The notes beneath the pieces were generated by a model. That model was not told where the DNA came from and searched no databases. It saw only the letters and a list, made by a program, of their open reading frames with translations. Both the position numbers and the translations under genes were made by a program. Source: Nocardioides sp. URHA0020 (GTDB lineage: Bacteria > Actinomycetota > Actinomycetes > Propionibacteriales > Nocardioidaceae). From it: DNA of 64,000 nucleotides. Below are positions 33,847 through 41,621 of the stretch, piece after piece; position 1 is the first letter of the stretch, and every line of letters begins with the position of its first letter. The stretch is from contig NZ_KK211166.1 in the NCBI RefSeq assembly GCF_000620705.1, positions 411,962-475,961 of the forward strand, in the 5' to 3' direction.

Positions 33847-35258
33847 CGGCCGACCAGCCCCGTGCGGTTGATCAGGGTGTCGAGCATCTCGTCGACGGTC
33901 GTCATGACCCGCGCCGCGGCCTCGTAGGAGCGCTGTGCCATGACCATGTTGACGGTCTCCTCGTCGATGCTGACGCCGGTCTGCTGCTCGCGGGCCGCGT
34001 CGACCTGCGAGGTCATCGCGACCTGGTTGTCGGCGAGACGCTGGATCGAGGCGACCGCGCTGCCGAAGCCGTTGACCAGGCGCTGGTAGCCGTCCTGGAT
34101 CTTGATCGAGTCGGCGAGCTTGCCCGCGTTGCCGGTGTCGTTGTTGCCCACACCGGGGACGGTGCTGGCGACCGCCGACACCGCGATCGCGGAGGTGGAG
34201 CCCACCACGACCTTCAGGGTGCCGGCCCGGTCGGGGTCGGTGTAGTCGAAGAACTTGCCGCCGGCGCCCCCGTTCACGTCGTACCCGTCGTCGTGCGCGT
34301 CGTTGAACGCGTCGGCGAACTGCTTGACCAGGGCGTTGAGGCCGTCGGCGTAGCCCGGCAGCACGACGTCGATCAGGTCGACGCTCGCGGCGAGGTCACC
34401 GGTCGGCGGGGCCACCGTGGGGGCGGTGACGCCGTCCGGCTGGAGCAGGGTGAAGGTGACCGGGCTGCCGTCGGCGGCGCCGGCCGGCGTGATGCCGGTC
34501 GCGATCTGCAGCGTCGAGGCACTGCGGCCGGTGACGAGCGACTCGCCGTTGAGCTTCATGTCCATGCCACCGTCGGGGCGCGCCGTCGCGGTCGCACCGG
34601 TCAGCTCGGAGAGCCGCAGCGCGAGCTGGTCGCGGGTGTCCATGAGCGTGGCCGTGTCGCTGCCGTTGCCGCTCGAGGTCGAGATCGTCAGGTTGGTGTC
34701 GGCCAGCTGCTTGGCGACGTCGTTGACCTCCTGGACGGTGGAGAGCACCCGGGCGCGCTGGTCGCCCGTCTCGTCCTGGAGGTTGCGCGCCTGGATGTTG
34801 AAGGCGTCGGCGACGACGTGGGCGTTCGCGAGCACCTGGCTGCGGGCAGCGTCGCTGCTCGGCGCGTTGTTGAGGTCGTCGAGGCTCTTCTGGAAGGTGT
34901 CGACGGCCTTCGCGACCCCGGTCTCGGAGGGCTCGGCGATGCCGGTCTCGACGCGCCCCATGGCGGCGGCCTTGAGGTCGAGGTAGGTCTGGCGACCGTG
35001 CTCGCGGCGGACCCGCGCATCCAGGAGCGGGTCGATCATCCGCTGGACGCCGGAGGACTGGACACCGCTGCCGATCTCGTTCGAGCGCGACCACACGGCA
35101 GGCGCGGTGGCCGCACCGACGGTCTCGCCGACGACGCGGCGGCGTACGTAGCCGTCCGTCGAGGAGTTGGCGATGTTCGTGCTCGCGATGTCGAGTGCGG
35201 ACTGCTGGTAGCGCAGCGCCGACAAGGCGGTGTTGATCGAGGAGAACGCCCCGGCCAT
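33843..35258 (-). CDS. flgK: Hook-associated protein 1 FlgK
   Basis: 471 residues. INTALSALRYQQSALDIASTNIANSSTDGYVRRRV is the flagellar rod/hook N-terminal signature. The coiled segments LTISTSSGNGSDTATLMDTRDQLALRLSELTGA follow, and the C-terminus DEETVNMVMAQRSYEAAARVMTTVDEMLDTLINRTGL is canonical. FlgK is the first hook-filament junction protein, exported with the help of FlgN. The ATG has GGAG upstream, and the stop overlaps flgL. Confidence 0.95.
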   Translation of the reverse strand: MAGAFSSINTALSALRYQQSALDIASTNIANSSTDGYVRRRVVGETVGAATAPAVWSRSNEIGSGVQSSGVQRMIDPLLDARVRREHGRQTYLDLKAAAMGRVETGIAEPSETGVAKAVDTFQKSLDDLNNAPSSDAARSQVLANAHVVADAFNIQARNLQDETGDQRARVLSTVQEVNDVAKQLADTNLTISTSSGNGSDTATLMDTRDQLALRLSELTGATATARPDGGMDMKLNGESLVTGRSASTLQIATGITPAGAADGSPVTFTLLQPDGVTAPTVAPPTGDLAASVDLIDVVLPGYADGLNALVKQFADAFNDAHDDGYDVNGGAGGKFFDYTDPDRAGTLKVVVGSTSAIAVSAVASTVPGVGNNDTGNAGKLADSIKIQDGYQRLVNGFGSAVASIQRLADNQVAMTSQVDAAREQQTGVSIDEETVNMVMAQRSYEAAARVMTTVDEMLDTLINRTGLVGR

Positions 35259-35259
35259 G

Positions 35260-35736
35260 TCACAAGCTCCAATCTAGAACTGCGCTGCGCGCGTCGCCGC
35301 GGGCGACGGAGCCGGCGGCTGTGTACGTCGCGGCGCTCTGGTCGATGCCCAGCAAGGTGTCCTGGGTGGCCCGCAGCCCGGCGACGATGAGCGCGCGGTT
35401 GGTCTGTGCGACCCGGGCGATCTCGTCGGTGAGCGCGAGGAAGGTGTCGCGGTGCTCGGTCAGGATGGAGTGCCACGGCTCGACGGCGGCGTCGATGAGC
35501 TGGCCGAGGGAGGCGTTGGGGGCGAGCCCGACCGCCTCGGCCGCCTCGTCGGCGGCCACGGCCCGGAGGACCTCCATGTCACGCAGCGCGGCCGAGGCCG
35601 CATCCACGTCGTTCGCGGCGTTGGTCAGCCAGCGGGTACGACCCGTCGACATCACCATGGCCTCCAGCTCGAGGCGGTAGAGCAAGGCCTCGAGGAGCTC
35701 GCGCTCTCGCCAGAGGACCCAGGTCAGCTTCTCCAC
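35260..35736 (-). CDS. flgN: FlgN-like flagellar export chaperone
   Basis: 158 residues, entirely helical. VEKLTWVLWRERELLEALLYRLELEAMVM and the C-terminal RVAQTNRALIVAGLRATQDTLLGI match the FlgN architecture. FlgN chaperones FlgK and FlgL, which follow immediately in the operon. The start is GTG 35736 with GGGAG four bases upstream; the longer open frame lacks similarity and would overlap the leader. Confidence 0.82.
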   Translation of the reverse strand: MEKLTWVLWRERELLEALLYRLELEAMVMSTGRTRWLTNAANDVDAASAALRDMEVLRAVAADEAAEAVGLAPNASLGQLIDAAVEPWHSILTEHRDTFLALTDEIARVAQTNRALIVAGLRATQDTLLGIDQSAATYTAAGSVARGDARSAVLDWSL

Positions 35737-35804
35737 GTCACTCCCAGAATGCGTCGTGATGGTCCAGACCAGCCGCACGGTTCGGCGGTGGCGTCAGGGG
35801 GCCC

Positions 35805-35830
35805 ATCGGCACGCTCGACGGCGATGCTGA
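35805..35830 (-). promoter_or_regulatory. Sigma-28-like promoter of flgN-flgK-flgL-fliW-csrA
   Basis: On the minus strand TCAG (plus 35827-35830), 16 bases, GCCGAT (plus 35805-35810, followed by GG). Same pattern as the promoters ahead of fliC, flgB, flbD and fliM, with one extra spacer base. Predicted start about 60 bases upstream of the flgN GTG. Confidence 0.55.
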
Positions 35831-35913
35831 GAGAAAGCGGCCCAGAGATCGTCGCCGAGCGGGCGATTTCCGGCCTAAACCCATTTGTGATCAGGGTCAC
35901 AGTGTCGCGGAGG

Positions 35914-35940
35914 TAAAAAGATCAAGTTTTCTGCCAGATA
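35914..35940 (+). promoter_or_regulatory. Sigma-28-like promoter of fliA
   Basis: TAAA (35914-35917), 15 bases, GCCAGATA (35933-35940), close to the FliA/SigD/WhiG consensus TAAA-N15-GCCGATAA with one inserted A. It lies 39 bases ahead of the fliA GTG and inside the only AT-rich patch of the region, which points to autoregulation. It also rules out the in-frame ATG at 35940 as the start. Confidence 0.65.
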
Positions 35941-35978
35941 TGCGGACGGGCCAATCTTTGAAATGCACAATATCGATC

Positions 35979-36827
35979 GTGACTCATTACAGCGACGTCC
36001 CGCCGGGCTCCGAGGCGTTGATCGTTGTGCACGTACCCCTGGTCGGACACATCGTCCGCGAGACGATGGCCAGGGTTCCGTCGCACGTCGATCGCGACGA
36101 CCTCGGCTCGGCCGGCCTTGCCGCACTCGTGCAGGCAGCCCACTCCTACGACCCCGACCGCGGCGTGCCGTTCAACCGGTACGCCAGCACGCGCATCCGC
36201 GGCGCCATTCTCGACGAGCTGCGCAGCATCGACTGGGCCTCGCGCTCCGTACGACGCCGCGCCCGCGAGCTGGACTCCACCCGGTCGCACCTCGCCACCC
36301 TGCTGGGCCGGACGCCCACGACCGCCGAGATCGCCCAGGCCTCCGGGATGAGCACCGACGAGATCGCTGCCAACGTGGATGACGTCGCCCGGGCCCAGGT
36401 CCTCTCGCTGCACGCCTCGGAGGACGACTCGATCGGCGACAGCCTGGCCAGCAGCAGCCCGACCCCGGAAGCCGTCCTGGAGCACCGTGAGCGCCTCACC
36501 TATATGACGGAGGCGATCGCCGAGCTCCCCGAGCGGCTGCGCCACGTCGTGGAGCAGTACTTCCTCGCGGAGCGACCGATGGCGGAGATCGCGGCCACGC
36601 TCGGCGTGACGGAGTCGCGGGTCTCCCAGCTGCGGGCCGAGGCGCTCGTGCTCCTGCGCGACGCCCTCAACAGTGCCCTCGAGCCGGACCTCGTCCCCGA
36701 GGCCGCCCGCCCCGGCGGTGCCGCGGCCCGGCGTCGCGACGCCTACTTCGCCGCCGTCGCCGCCCGGCACGCCGGCGGCGGCGTGCGTACCCAGGCGCGC
36801 GACCAGGTGCAGGTGAACAGCGCCTGA
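35979..36827 (+). CDS. fliA: Flagellar sigma factor FliA/WhiG family (sigma-28)
   Basis: 282 residues. Region 2: LVGHIVRETMARVPSHVDRDDLGSAGLAALVQAAHSYDPDRGVPFNRYASTRIRGAILDELRSIDWASRSVRRRAREL. Region 3: LLGRTPTTAEIAQASGMSTDEI. Region 4: AIAELPERLRHVVEQYFLAERPMAEIAATLGVTESRVSQLRAEAL. A C-terminal extension of about 45 residues follows. It should read the GCCGAT-type promoters found in this cluster. No FlgM anti-sigma gene is visible in the window. The start is the GTG, since ATG 35940 falls inside the promoter. Confidence 0.93.
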   Translation: MTHYSDVPPGSEALIVVHVPLVGHIVRETMARVPSHVDRDDLGSAGLAALVQAAHSYDPDRGVPFNRYASTRIRGAILDELRSIDWASRSVRRRARELDSTRSHLATLLGRTPTTAEIAQASGMSTDEIAANVDDVARAQVLSLHASEDDSIGDSLASSSPTPEAVLEHRERLTYMTEAIAELPERLRHVVEQYFLAERPMAEIAATLGVTESRVSQLRAEALVLLRDALNSALEPDLVPEAARPGGAAARRRDAYFAAVAARHAGGGVRTQARDQVQVNSA

Positions 36828-36856
36828 CCGCAGACGCCCGACCGGTAGCCCACCCA

Positions 36857-36913
36857 CGCCTGAGGGGATCGCCGCAGAAGTTTCCGAGATTTCTGCGCCG
36901 ATCCCCTCAGGCG
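36857..36913 (+). terminator. Strong hairpin between fliA and fliC
   Basis: A 23-bp stem with one mismatch: CGCCTGAGGGGATCGCCGCA opens it and the reverse complement ends with CCCCTCAGGCG; the loop is GTTTCCGAGAT. It should stop readthrough from fliA. The last stem bases (TCAG, 36907-36910) double as the -35 of the fliC promoter. Confidence 0.85.
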
Positions 36914-36931
36914 TTCTGGCGCCCGGCCGAT
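36907..36931 (+). promoter_or_regulatory. Sigma-28-like promoter of fliC
   Basis: TCAG (36907-36910), 15 bases, GCCGAT (36926-36931, followed by TC). The predicted start near 36939 gives a leader of about 55 bases that begins just before the CsrA-type hairpin. Confidence 0.65.
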
Positions 36932-36943
36932 TCAACCGTCGCA

Positions 36944-36963
36944 GGAGCCCACGGACGGGCTCC
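36944..36963 (+). promoter_or_regulatory. Predicted CsrA-binding hairpin in the fliC leader
   Basis: GGAGCCC-ACGGAC-GGGCTCC: a perfect 7-bp stem presenting GGA in the hexaloop ACGGAC. A second GGA lies in the Shine-Dalgarno AGGAAGGG (36979-36986) before the ATG. CsrA sites in hag of Bacillus have the same two-site layout. Confidence 0.65.
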
Positions 36964-36993
36964 CTTTGACTCGAATCCAGGAAGGGAATCATC

Positions 36994-38184
36994 ATGAGTC
37001 TCCGTATCAACCAGAACATCGACGCCCTCAACTCGTACCGCAACCTGTCGGTCACGCAGGGTCAGATGAGCAAGTCCCTCGAGAAGCTGTCCAGCGGCTA
37101 CCGCATCAACCGTGCGGCGGACGACGCTGCCGGTCTGGCCATCTCCGAGGGCCTGCGTTCGCAGGTCGGCGGCCTCAAGGTTGCCGTCCGCAACACGCAG
37201 GACGGCGTTTCGGTCGTGCAGACCGCTGAAGGTGCACTCACGGAGACCCACTCCATCCTGCAGCGCATGCGCGACCTGTCGGTCCAGGCCGCCAACGACG
37301 GTGGTCTGAACGACGACGCCAAGGGCAACATCCAGTCCGAGCTGACCCAGCTCAACAGCGAGCTGGACCGGATCGCCAGCACCACCAAGTTCAACGGCAC
37401 CAGCCTGCTGGACGGTTCCTACAACGGCACCTTCCAGGTCGGCGCTGACTCCGGTCAGACCATCAGCGTCGCCATCGGCTCCGCCGGCAAGGGCATGGAC
37501 GCTGGCGGCCTCGGTGTCGCCGGTGTCGACGTCACGAAGATCGCAGCCAACGGCGCCACCGGCGCCCGCACCACCGAGCCGGACGCGTCGACGGCGGCTG
37601 TCATCACCGTCACCGCTGCCAACTCGGGCGACTTCAGCGACACCACCGGTGTCCTCGACGGCTCGCTCACCTCTGGTGGCAAGACGCTCGACCTGGGCAC
37701 CCTCAAGAAGGCCGACACCACCAAGGGCTGGGACGACACGGCGAACGCCGCTGTCATCACCTCGGCGCTGGACAAGACCTTCGGCACGGGCAAGATCACG
37801 GCCGCGGTCGGCACCACCGACGTCGTCTTCACCGGCTCCGTCCCCGGCGGCACCGGCAGCACGGCGGACATCGCCTCGGCCGACGTCACCTTCAGCGCCC
37901 TCTCGGGTGCTTCGGGTGCGATCGACAAGATCGACGCCGCGATCAAGACCGTCTCGACCACCCGCGCCAACCTCGGTGCGCTGCAGAACCGGTTCGAGCA
38001 CACGGTCAACAACCTCAACGTCGCGGTGGAGAACCTGTCCGCGTCGGAGAGCCGCATCCGCGACACCGACATGGCCTCGGAGATGATGAACTTCACCCGC
38101 AGCCAGATCCTGTCGCAGGCCGGTACGGCCATGCTGGCGCAGGCCAACCAGGCGCCCCAGGGCGTCCTGTCCCTGCTCCGCTGA
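36994..38184 (+). CDS. fliC: Flagellin FliC
   Basis: 396 residues. The conserved D0/D1 N-terminus is SLRINQNIDALNSYRNLSVTQGQMSKSLEKLSSGYRINRAADDAAGLAISEGLRSQ, the C-terminus is SRIRDTDMASEMMNFTRSQILSQAGTAMLAQANQAPQGVLSLL. A Thr/Ala/Gly/Ser-rich central domain of about 200 residues lacks aromatics and forms the variable surface. It polymerises into the filament. Codon choice is strongly biased (mostly C-ending), as expected for a highly expressed gene. It stands alone between two strong hairpins. Confidence 0.97.
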   Translation: MSLRINQNIDALNSYRNLSVTQGQMSKSLEKLSSGYRINRAADDAAGLAISEGLRSQVGGLKVAVRNTQDGVSVVQTAEGALTETHSILQRMRDLSVQAANDGGLNDDAKGNIQSELTQLNSELDRIASTTKFNGTSLLDGSYNGTFQVGADSGQTISVAIGSAGKGMDAGGLGVAGVDVTKIAANGATGARTTEPDASTAAVITVTAANSGDFSDTTGVLDGSLTSGGKTLDLGTLKKADTTKGWDDTANAAVITSALDKTFGTGKITAAVGTTDVVFTGSVPGGTGSTADIASADVTFSALSGASGAIDKIDAAIKTVSTTRANLGALQNRFEHTVNNLNVAVENLSASESRIRDTDMASEMMNFTRSQILSQAGTAMLAQANQAPQGVLSLLR

Positions 38185-38231
38185 TCTCGTTGGCGGGTCG
38201 GTCGTCGACTGGCCCGCCGACGAATCCACTA

Positions 38232-38262
38232 CTCCGGGAGGGCGCAACCCGCCCTCCCGGAG
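38232..38262 (+). terminator. Terminator hairpin after fliC
   Basis: CTCCGGGAGGGCG and CGCCCTCCCGGAG form a perfect 13-bp stem with loop CAACC, about 48 bases after the flagellin stop. It probably ends most flagellin transcripts; some readthrough would supply fliD. Confidence 0.82.
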
Positions 38263-38305
38263 CACGGGTCCTCGTGGCCCCCCATTCTCTTTCCAGGAGG
38301 TTCTC

Positions 38306-39646
38306 GTGGCCGGCGCCAGCAGCATCAGCGGCCTGTCCAGCGGTCTCAACACCGCCGACATCGTCGACCAGCTCATGCAGCTGGAGGCGGTGTCGCAGAC
38401 GCGCCTCCAGACCCAGCAGAACTCCGAGAAGTCCGTCCAGACCGCGCTCCGCGCGCTGAACACCAACACCTCCGTCCTCGCCAGCAAGGCCGAGGCACTG
38501 GGCAAGCCCGCGACCTGGCAGACGCTGAAGGCCACGGTGACCGGCACCGGCGTCACCGCCGCGGCGACCTCGTCGGCGAGCGCCTCGTCCTTCTCCGTCA
38601 CCGTCGACCGGCTGGCCAAGACCCACCAGGTCGCTCTCACCGACACGGCTGCCCTCACCGACGTGGTGGCCGGCTCCTCGATCAAGCTGACGACGAACGA
38701 CGGCACGGTGCACGCCATCAGCACCGGCGGCGGCACGCTCAAGGAGGTGGCGGCGGCGATCAACGCCAAGTCCACCGAGACCGGCGTCTCCGCGACCACG
38801 GTCAAGGTCGCGGACGGCAGCTACCGCCTGCTCACCGAGTCGACCGCCACCGGCGCCAAGACGTCCTTCACCCTGACCAAGGGTGACGGCACCGCGCTGC
38901 TCGGCGGATCGACCGTCCGGGCCGGCGAGGACGCACAGATCAGCCTCGGCGTCGGCATCACCGCGACCTCCTCGACCAACACCTTCGCCGACATCACTCC
39001 GGGCGTCACCCTGACGCTCGCCGCCTCGGCCACCATCGGCTCCGCCGTCTCGGTCAAGGTCGCCCAGGACCCGAGCAGCGTCTCGTCCTCGGTGAGCGAC
39101 CTCGTCGACCAGGTCAACCAGCTCCTGACGACCATCGACTCCCAGACAGCCACCAAGTCCGACACCGCTGCGGCGGGGGTCCTGGTCGGCGACCCGACCG
39201 CCCGGACGCTGCGCAACCAGCTGCTCGAGACCGTCTTCGGCGGCACCGGCTCGATGTCGGCCCTGGGCATCCAGACCGACCGGTACGGCAAGCTCGTCTT
39301 CAACGCGGACACGTTCAAGACGGCGTACGCCGCCGACCCGGCGGCCGTGGCCGCGAAGTTCACCGCCGGCGCCACCCCGGCAGCCGATGGCTGGGCCGCC
39401 CGCGTCGCCCGCGTGACCAAGGCGGCGTCCAACTCGACGACCGGCACGATCACCTCGGCGATCAACGGCCACACCAGCTCGATCACCACCCTGGGCAAGG
39501 GCATCACCGACTGGGACGACCGGCTGGCGCTTCGCCGCGAGTCGCTCGAGCGGCAGTACACCGCGCTCGAGACCGCCCTGTCGTCGCTCCAGAGCCAGAG
39601 CTCCTGGCTGTCGAGCCAGATCGCCAGCCTGCCGACGTACTCCTGA
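38306..39646 (+). CDS. fliD: Flagellar filament cap protein FliD
   Basis: 446 residues. ASSISGLSSGLNTADIVDQLMQLEAVSQTRLQTQQ is the FliD N-terminal coiled region. A Thr/Ala/Val-rich middle leads to the C-terminal KGITDWDDRLALRRESLERQYTALETALSSLQSQSSWLSSQI. FliD caps the growing filament and guides flagellin folding. GTG start with AGGAGG upstream. Confidence 0.95.
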   Translation: MAGASSISGLSSGLNTADIVDQLMQLEAVSQTRLQTQQNSEKSVQTALRALNTNTSVLASKAEALGKPATWQTLKATVTGTGVTAAATSSASASSFSVTVDRLAKTHQVALTDTAALTDVVAGSSIKLTTNDGTVHAISTGGGTLKEVAAAINAKSTETGVSATTVKVADGSYRLLTESTATGAKTSFTLTKGDGTALLGGSTVRAGEDAQISLGVGITATSSTNTFADITPGVTLTLAASATIGSAVSVKVAQDPSSVSSSVSDLVDQVNQLLTTIDSQTATKSDTAAAGVLVGDPTARTLRNQLLETVFGGTGSMSALGIQTDRYGKLVFNADTFKTAYAADPAAVAAKFTAGATPAADGWAARVARVTKAASNSTTGTITSAINGHTSSITTLGKGITDWDDRLALRRESLERQYTALETALSSLQSQSSWLSSQIASLPTYS

Positions 39647-39697
39647 TCTCGCAGCGCCGCTCGTCCGCCCCTCATCGTGACCATGGAAGGAAGACCG

Positions 39698-40084
39698 ATG
39701 ACGATCCACAACCCGCGCGACACCTATCTCGCCGCCTCCGTCTCGACCGCCACCCCCTCGCAGCTGCTCGTCATGCTGTACGGGCGGCTGGTCCTCGACG
39801 TCCAGCGTGCGACCGACGCCCTGCGTCGAGGTGAGCCCAGCCAGGCCCACGAGCCGCTGCTGCACGCGCAGGAGATCGTCCTCGAGCTCAACGCCAGCCT
39901 GGACGTGAAGTCGTGGGACGGCGGAGCCGGTCTGGCCTCCCTCTACGACTACCTCCACCACGAGCTGGTCAAGGCCAACATGGCCAAGGACCTCAAGGTC
40001 GCCGAGTTCTGCCTCCACGTCGTCACCGTCCTGCGCGACACCTGGACCGACGCCGCGGGCTCGCTGCTGGCGAAGACTGCCTGA
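39698..40084 (+). CDS. fliS: Flagellin export chaperone FliS
   Basis: 128 residues. YLAASVSTATPSQLLVMLYGRLVLDVQRATDALRRG is the canonical FliS opening. It binds the C-terminus of flagellin before export and may also contact FliW. ATG with GGAAGGAAG upstream. Confidence 0.93.
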   Translation: MTIHNPRDTYLAASVSTATPSQLLVMLYGRLVLDVQRATDALRRGEPSQAHEPLLHAQEIVLELNASLDVKSWDGGAGLASLYDYLHHELVKANMAKDLKVAEFCLHVVTVLRDTWTDAAGSLLAKTA

Positions 40085-40090
40085 GCAGGG

Positions 40091-40405
40091 ATGTACGGCG
40101 ACCGGCACCACCTGCACTGGGCCACCGCGCTCGACCGGCTCGAGCTCGAGGTGATCCTCGCCGAGCGTCGGCTCGAGGACCCGAGCCGCCCGGCGCCCGA
40201 GGCGTGGGACGAGCCGCTGCTCGAGGGACCGATCCCCGCCGACCTGCGCGAGCGGGCCCTGGCCCTGCGCGAGCGTCAGCAGCGCGTGCGCGTCGAGCTG
40301 ACCACGATGCTGGGCACGATCGGGCGCCAGCACGACTTCGCCACCCGCGTCGACCGGGCCACCCGCGTCGCCGGGACGGCTGTGTTCCTCGACGTCACTG
40401 CCTGA
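40091..40405 (+). CDS. Helical protein after fliS, possible FliT-like chaperone
   Basis: 104 residues, highly charged and helical (LDRLELEVILAERRLED, ADLRERALALRERQQRVRVELTTML). No clear family match. Position right after fliD-fliS, with a seven-base gap, is that of fliT in other bacteria, so a FliD or FliS partner chaperone is plausible. Inference from context only. Confidence 0.65.
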   Translation: MYGDRHHLHWATALDRLELEVILAERRLEDPSRPAPEAWDEPLLEGPIPADLRERALALRERQQRVRVELTTMLGTIGRQHDFATRVDRATRVAGTAVFLDVTA

Positions 40406-40451
40406 GGCAGACGCTCCGAGGAACTCAGGGACCTTTTCCCTCCCGATCTCC

Positions 40452-40476
40452 TCAAGACCGACGGCAAACCGCCGAT
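40452..40476 (+). promoter_or_regulatory. Sigma-28-like promoter of the flgB operon
   Basis: TCAA (40452-40455), 15 bases, GCCGAT (40471-40476, followed by CA). The leader to the flgB GTG would be about 65 bases and begins with the CsrA-type hairpin. Confidence 0.6.
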
Positions 40477-40485
40477 CACTCTCGC

Positions 40486-40499
40486 GAGCACGGACGCTC
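40486..40499 (+). promoter_or_regulatory. Predicted CsrA-binding hairpin in the flgB leader
   Basis: GAGC-ACGGAC-GCTC, the same hexaloop as in the fliC leader but with a 4-bp stem. Further GGA triplets follow at CCGACGGAACGG and in the Shine-Dalgarno CGGAGG ahead of the GTG start. Confidence 0.5.
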
Positions 40500-40549
40500 C
40501 ACCCCCGCCGACGGAACGGCACAAACCTCATCTTCCTCGGAGGCATGGC

Positions 40550-40900
40550 GTGTCGTTCCACCTGTCCGATCCTGTCGGCGCGATCCTCGGATCCGCCCTC
40601 GACGGGATCGCCCTCCGTCAGCGTGTCATCGCTGACAACATCGCGAACGTCGACACCCCGCACTACCGCGCGAGCAGTGTCGACTTCGAAGACAACCTGC
40701 GTGCGGCGATCGCCTCGGGTGACACCGACGGCTCGATCGCGCCGACGCTGACTGCCACCGACACCCCGGTCGGCGCCAACGACAACAACGTCGACCTCCG
40801 CAAGGAGACGCTCGCCGCGGTCCAGTCGCAGTTCCAGTACCAGATGCTCACGCGCGCCACGAGCGACCGCTTCGAGCTCCTCAAGACGGTGGCTGCCTGA
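40550..40900 (+). CDS. flgB: Flagellar proximal rod protein FlgB
   Basis: 116 residues. [39 protein letters not shown] is the rod signature, and the C-terminus [22 protein letters not shown] is typical. FlgB forms the base of the rod. First gene of the long basal-body operon. The GTG follows CGGAGG; the ATG five bases earlier is out of frame. Confidence 0.95.
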   Translation: MSFHLSDPVGAILGSALDGIALRQRVIADNIANVDTPHYRASSVDFEDNLRAAIASGDTDGSIAPTLTATDTPVGANDNNVDLRKETLAAVQSQFQYQMLTRATSDRFELLKTVAA

Positions 40901-41292
40901 TGGGCGCGTTCGACGCCCTGCGCATCGCGGGCTCGTCGATGGGGATGCACCAGACGTGGCTCGACGCGCTGGCCAACAACATCGCCAACGTCAACACGGT
41001 CGGCCCCACCAGCCAGGCCGCGTTCCAGGCACAGATCCCGATCGTCAAGGCCTCGGCCGGCGGCGGCGTCGAGGTCACGGGCATGGCGCTCAGCGACCCC
41101 ACGGGCCGCCTGGTCTCCGACCCGAGCAACCCGATGGCGGACGCCGACGGCTACGTCCGCGCCCCCGAGGACGACCTCGGCACCCAGATGACCCAGCTGG
41201 TCATGGCCCAGCGTGGCTTCCAGGCCTCGGTCCAGATCACCAAGGACGCGCAGGAGAACTACCGCAGCGCGCTCTCGATCGGCCAGCGATGA
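40900..41292 (+). CDS. flgC: Flagellar proximal rod protein FlgC
   Basis: 130 residues. [33 protein letters not shown] opens and [41 protein letters not shown] closes the protein, both canonical. Rod subunit between FlgB and the distal rod. Start and stop overlap flgB and fliE. Confidence 0.95.
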   Translation: MGAFDALRIAGSSMGMHQTWLDALANNIANVNTVGPTSQAAFQAQIPIVKASAGGGVEVTGMALSDPTGRLVSDPSNPMADADGYVRAPEDDLGTQMTQLVMAQRGFQASVQITKDAQENYRSALSIGQR

Positions 41293-41621
41293 GTGTCTCC
41301 GGGATCGAGTCCATCGGCTTCCAGCCGTACGTCGCCCCGCAGCTGCCGGCCGACTCCGTCACCGCCACCGCGGGCACCAAGGGTGCGTCCGGCACGAGCT
41401 CGGCGTTCGGCGACCTGCTGGTCGACGGCCTGGACCGCATCGAGGCGGTCCAGGACAAGTCCGACAAGCTCGCCGTCCAGGCCGCCACCGGTGACCTCAA
41501 CGACATCCACGACTACACCGTGGCCGCCACCGAGGCCTCCGTGACCTCCCAGCTGACCGTCGCCGTGCGCAACCGCGCGCTCGAGGCGTTCAACGAGATC
41601 ATGCGGATGCCGATCGGATGA
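41289..41621 (+). CDS. fliE: Flagellar basal-body adaptor FliE
   Basis: 110 residues. [69 protein letters not shown] is a full FliE core. FliE links the MS ring to the rod. ATGA overlaps on both sides. Confidence 0.95.
   Translation: MSVSGIESIGFQPYVAPQLPADSVTATAGTKGASGTSSAFGDLLVDGLDRIEAVQDKSDKLAVQAATGDLNDIHDYTVAATEASVTSQLTVAVRNRALEAFNEIMRMPIG

Noticed and set aside
38093..40663. Open frame of about 850 codons on the minus strand
   Set aside because: Antisense to fliD and fliS, no similarity, composition of a high-GC shadow frame.
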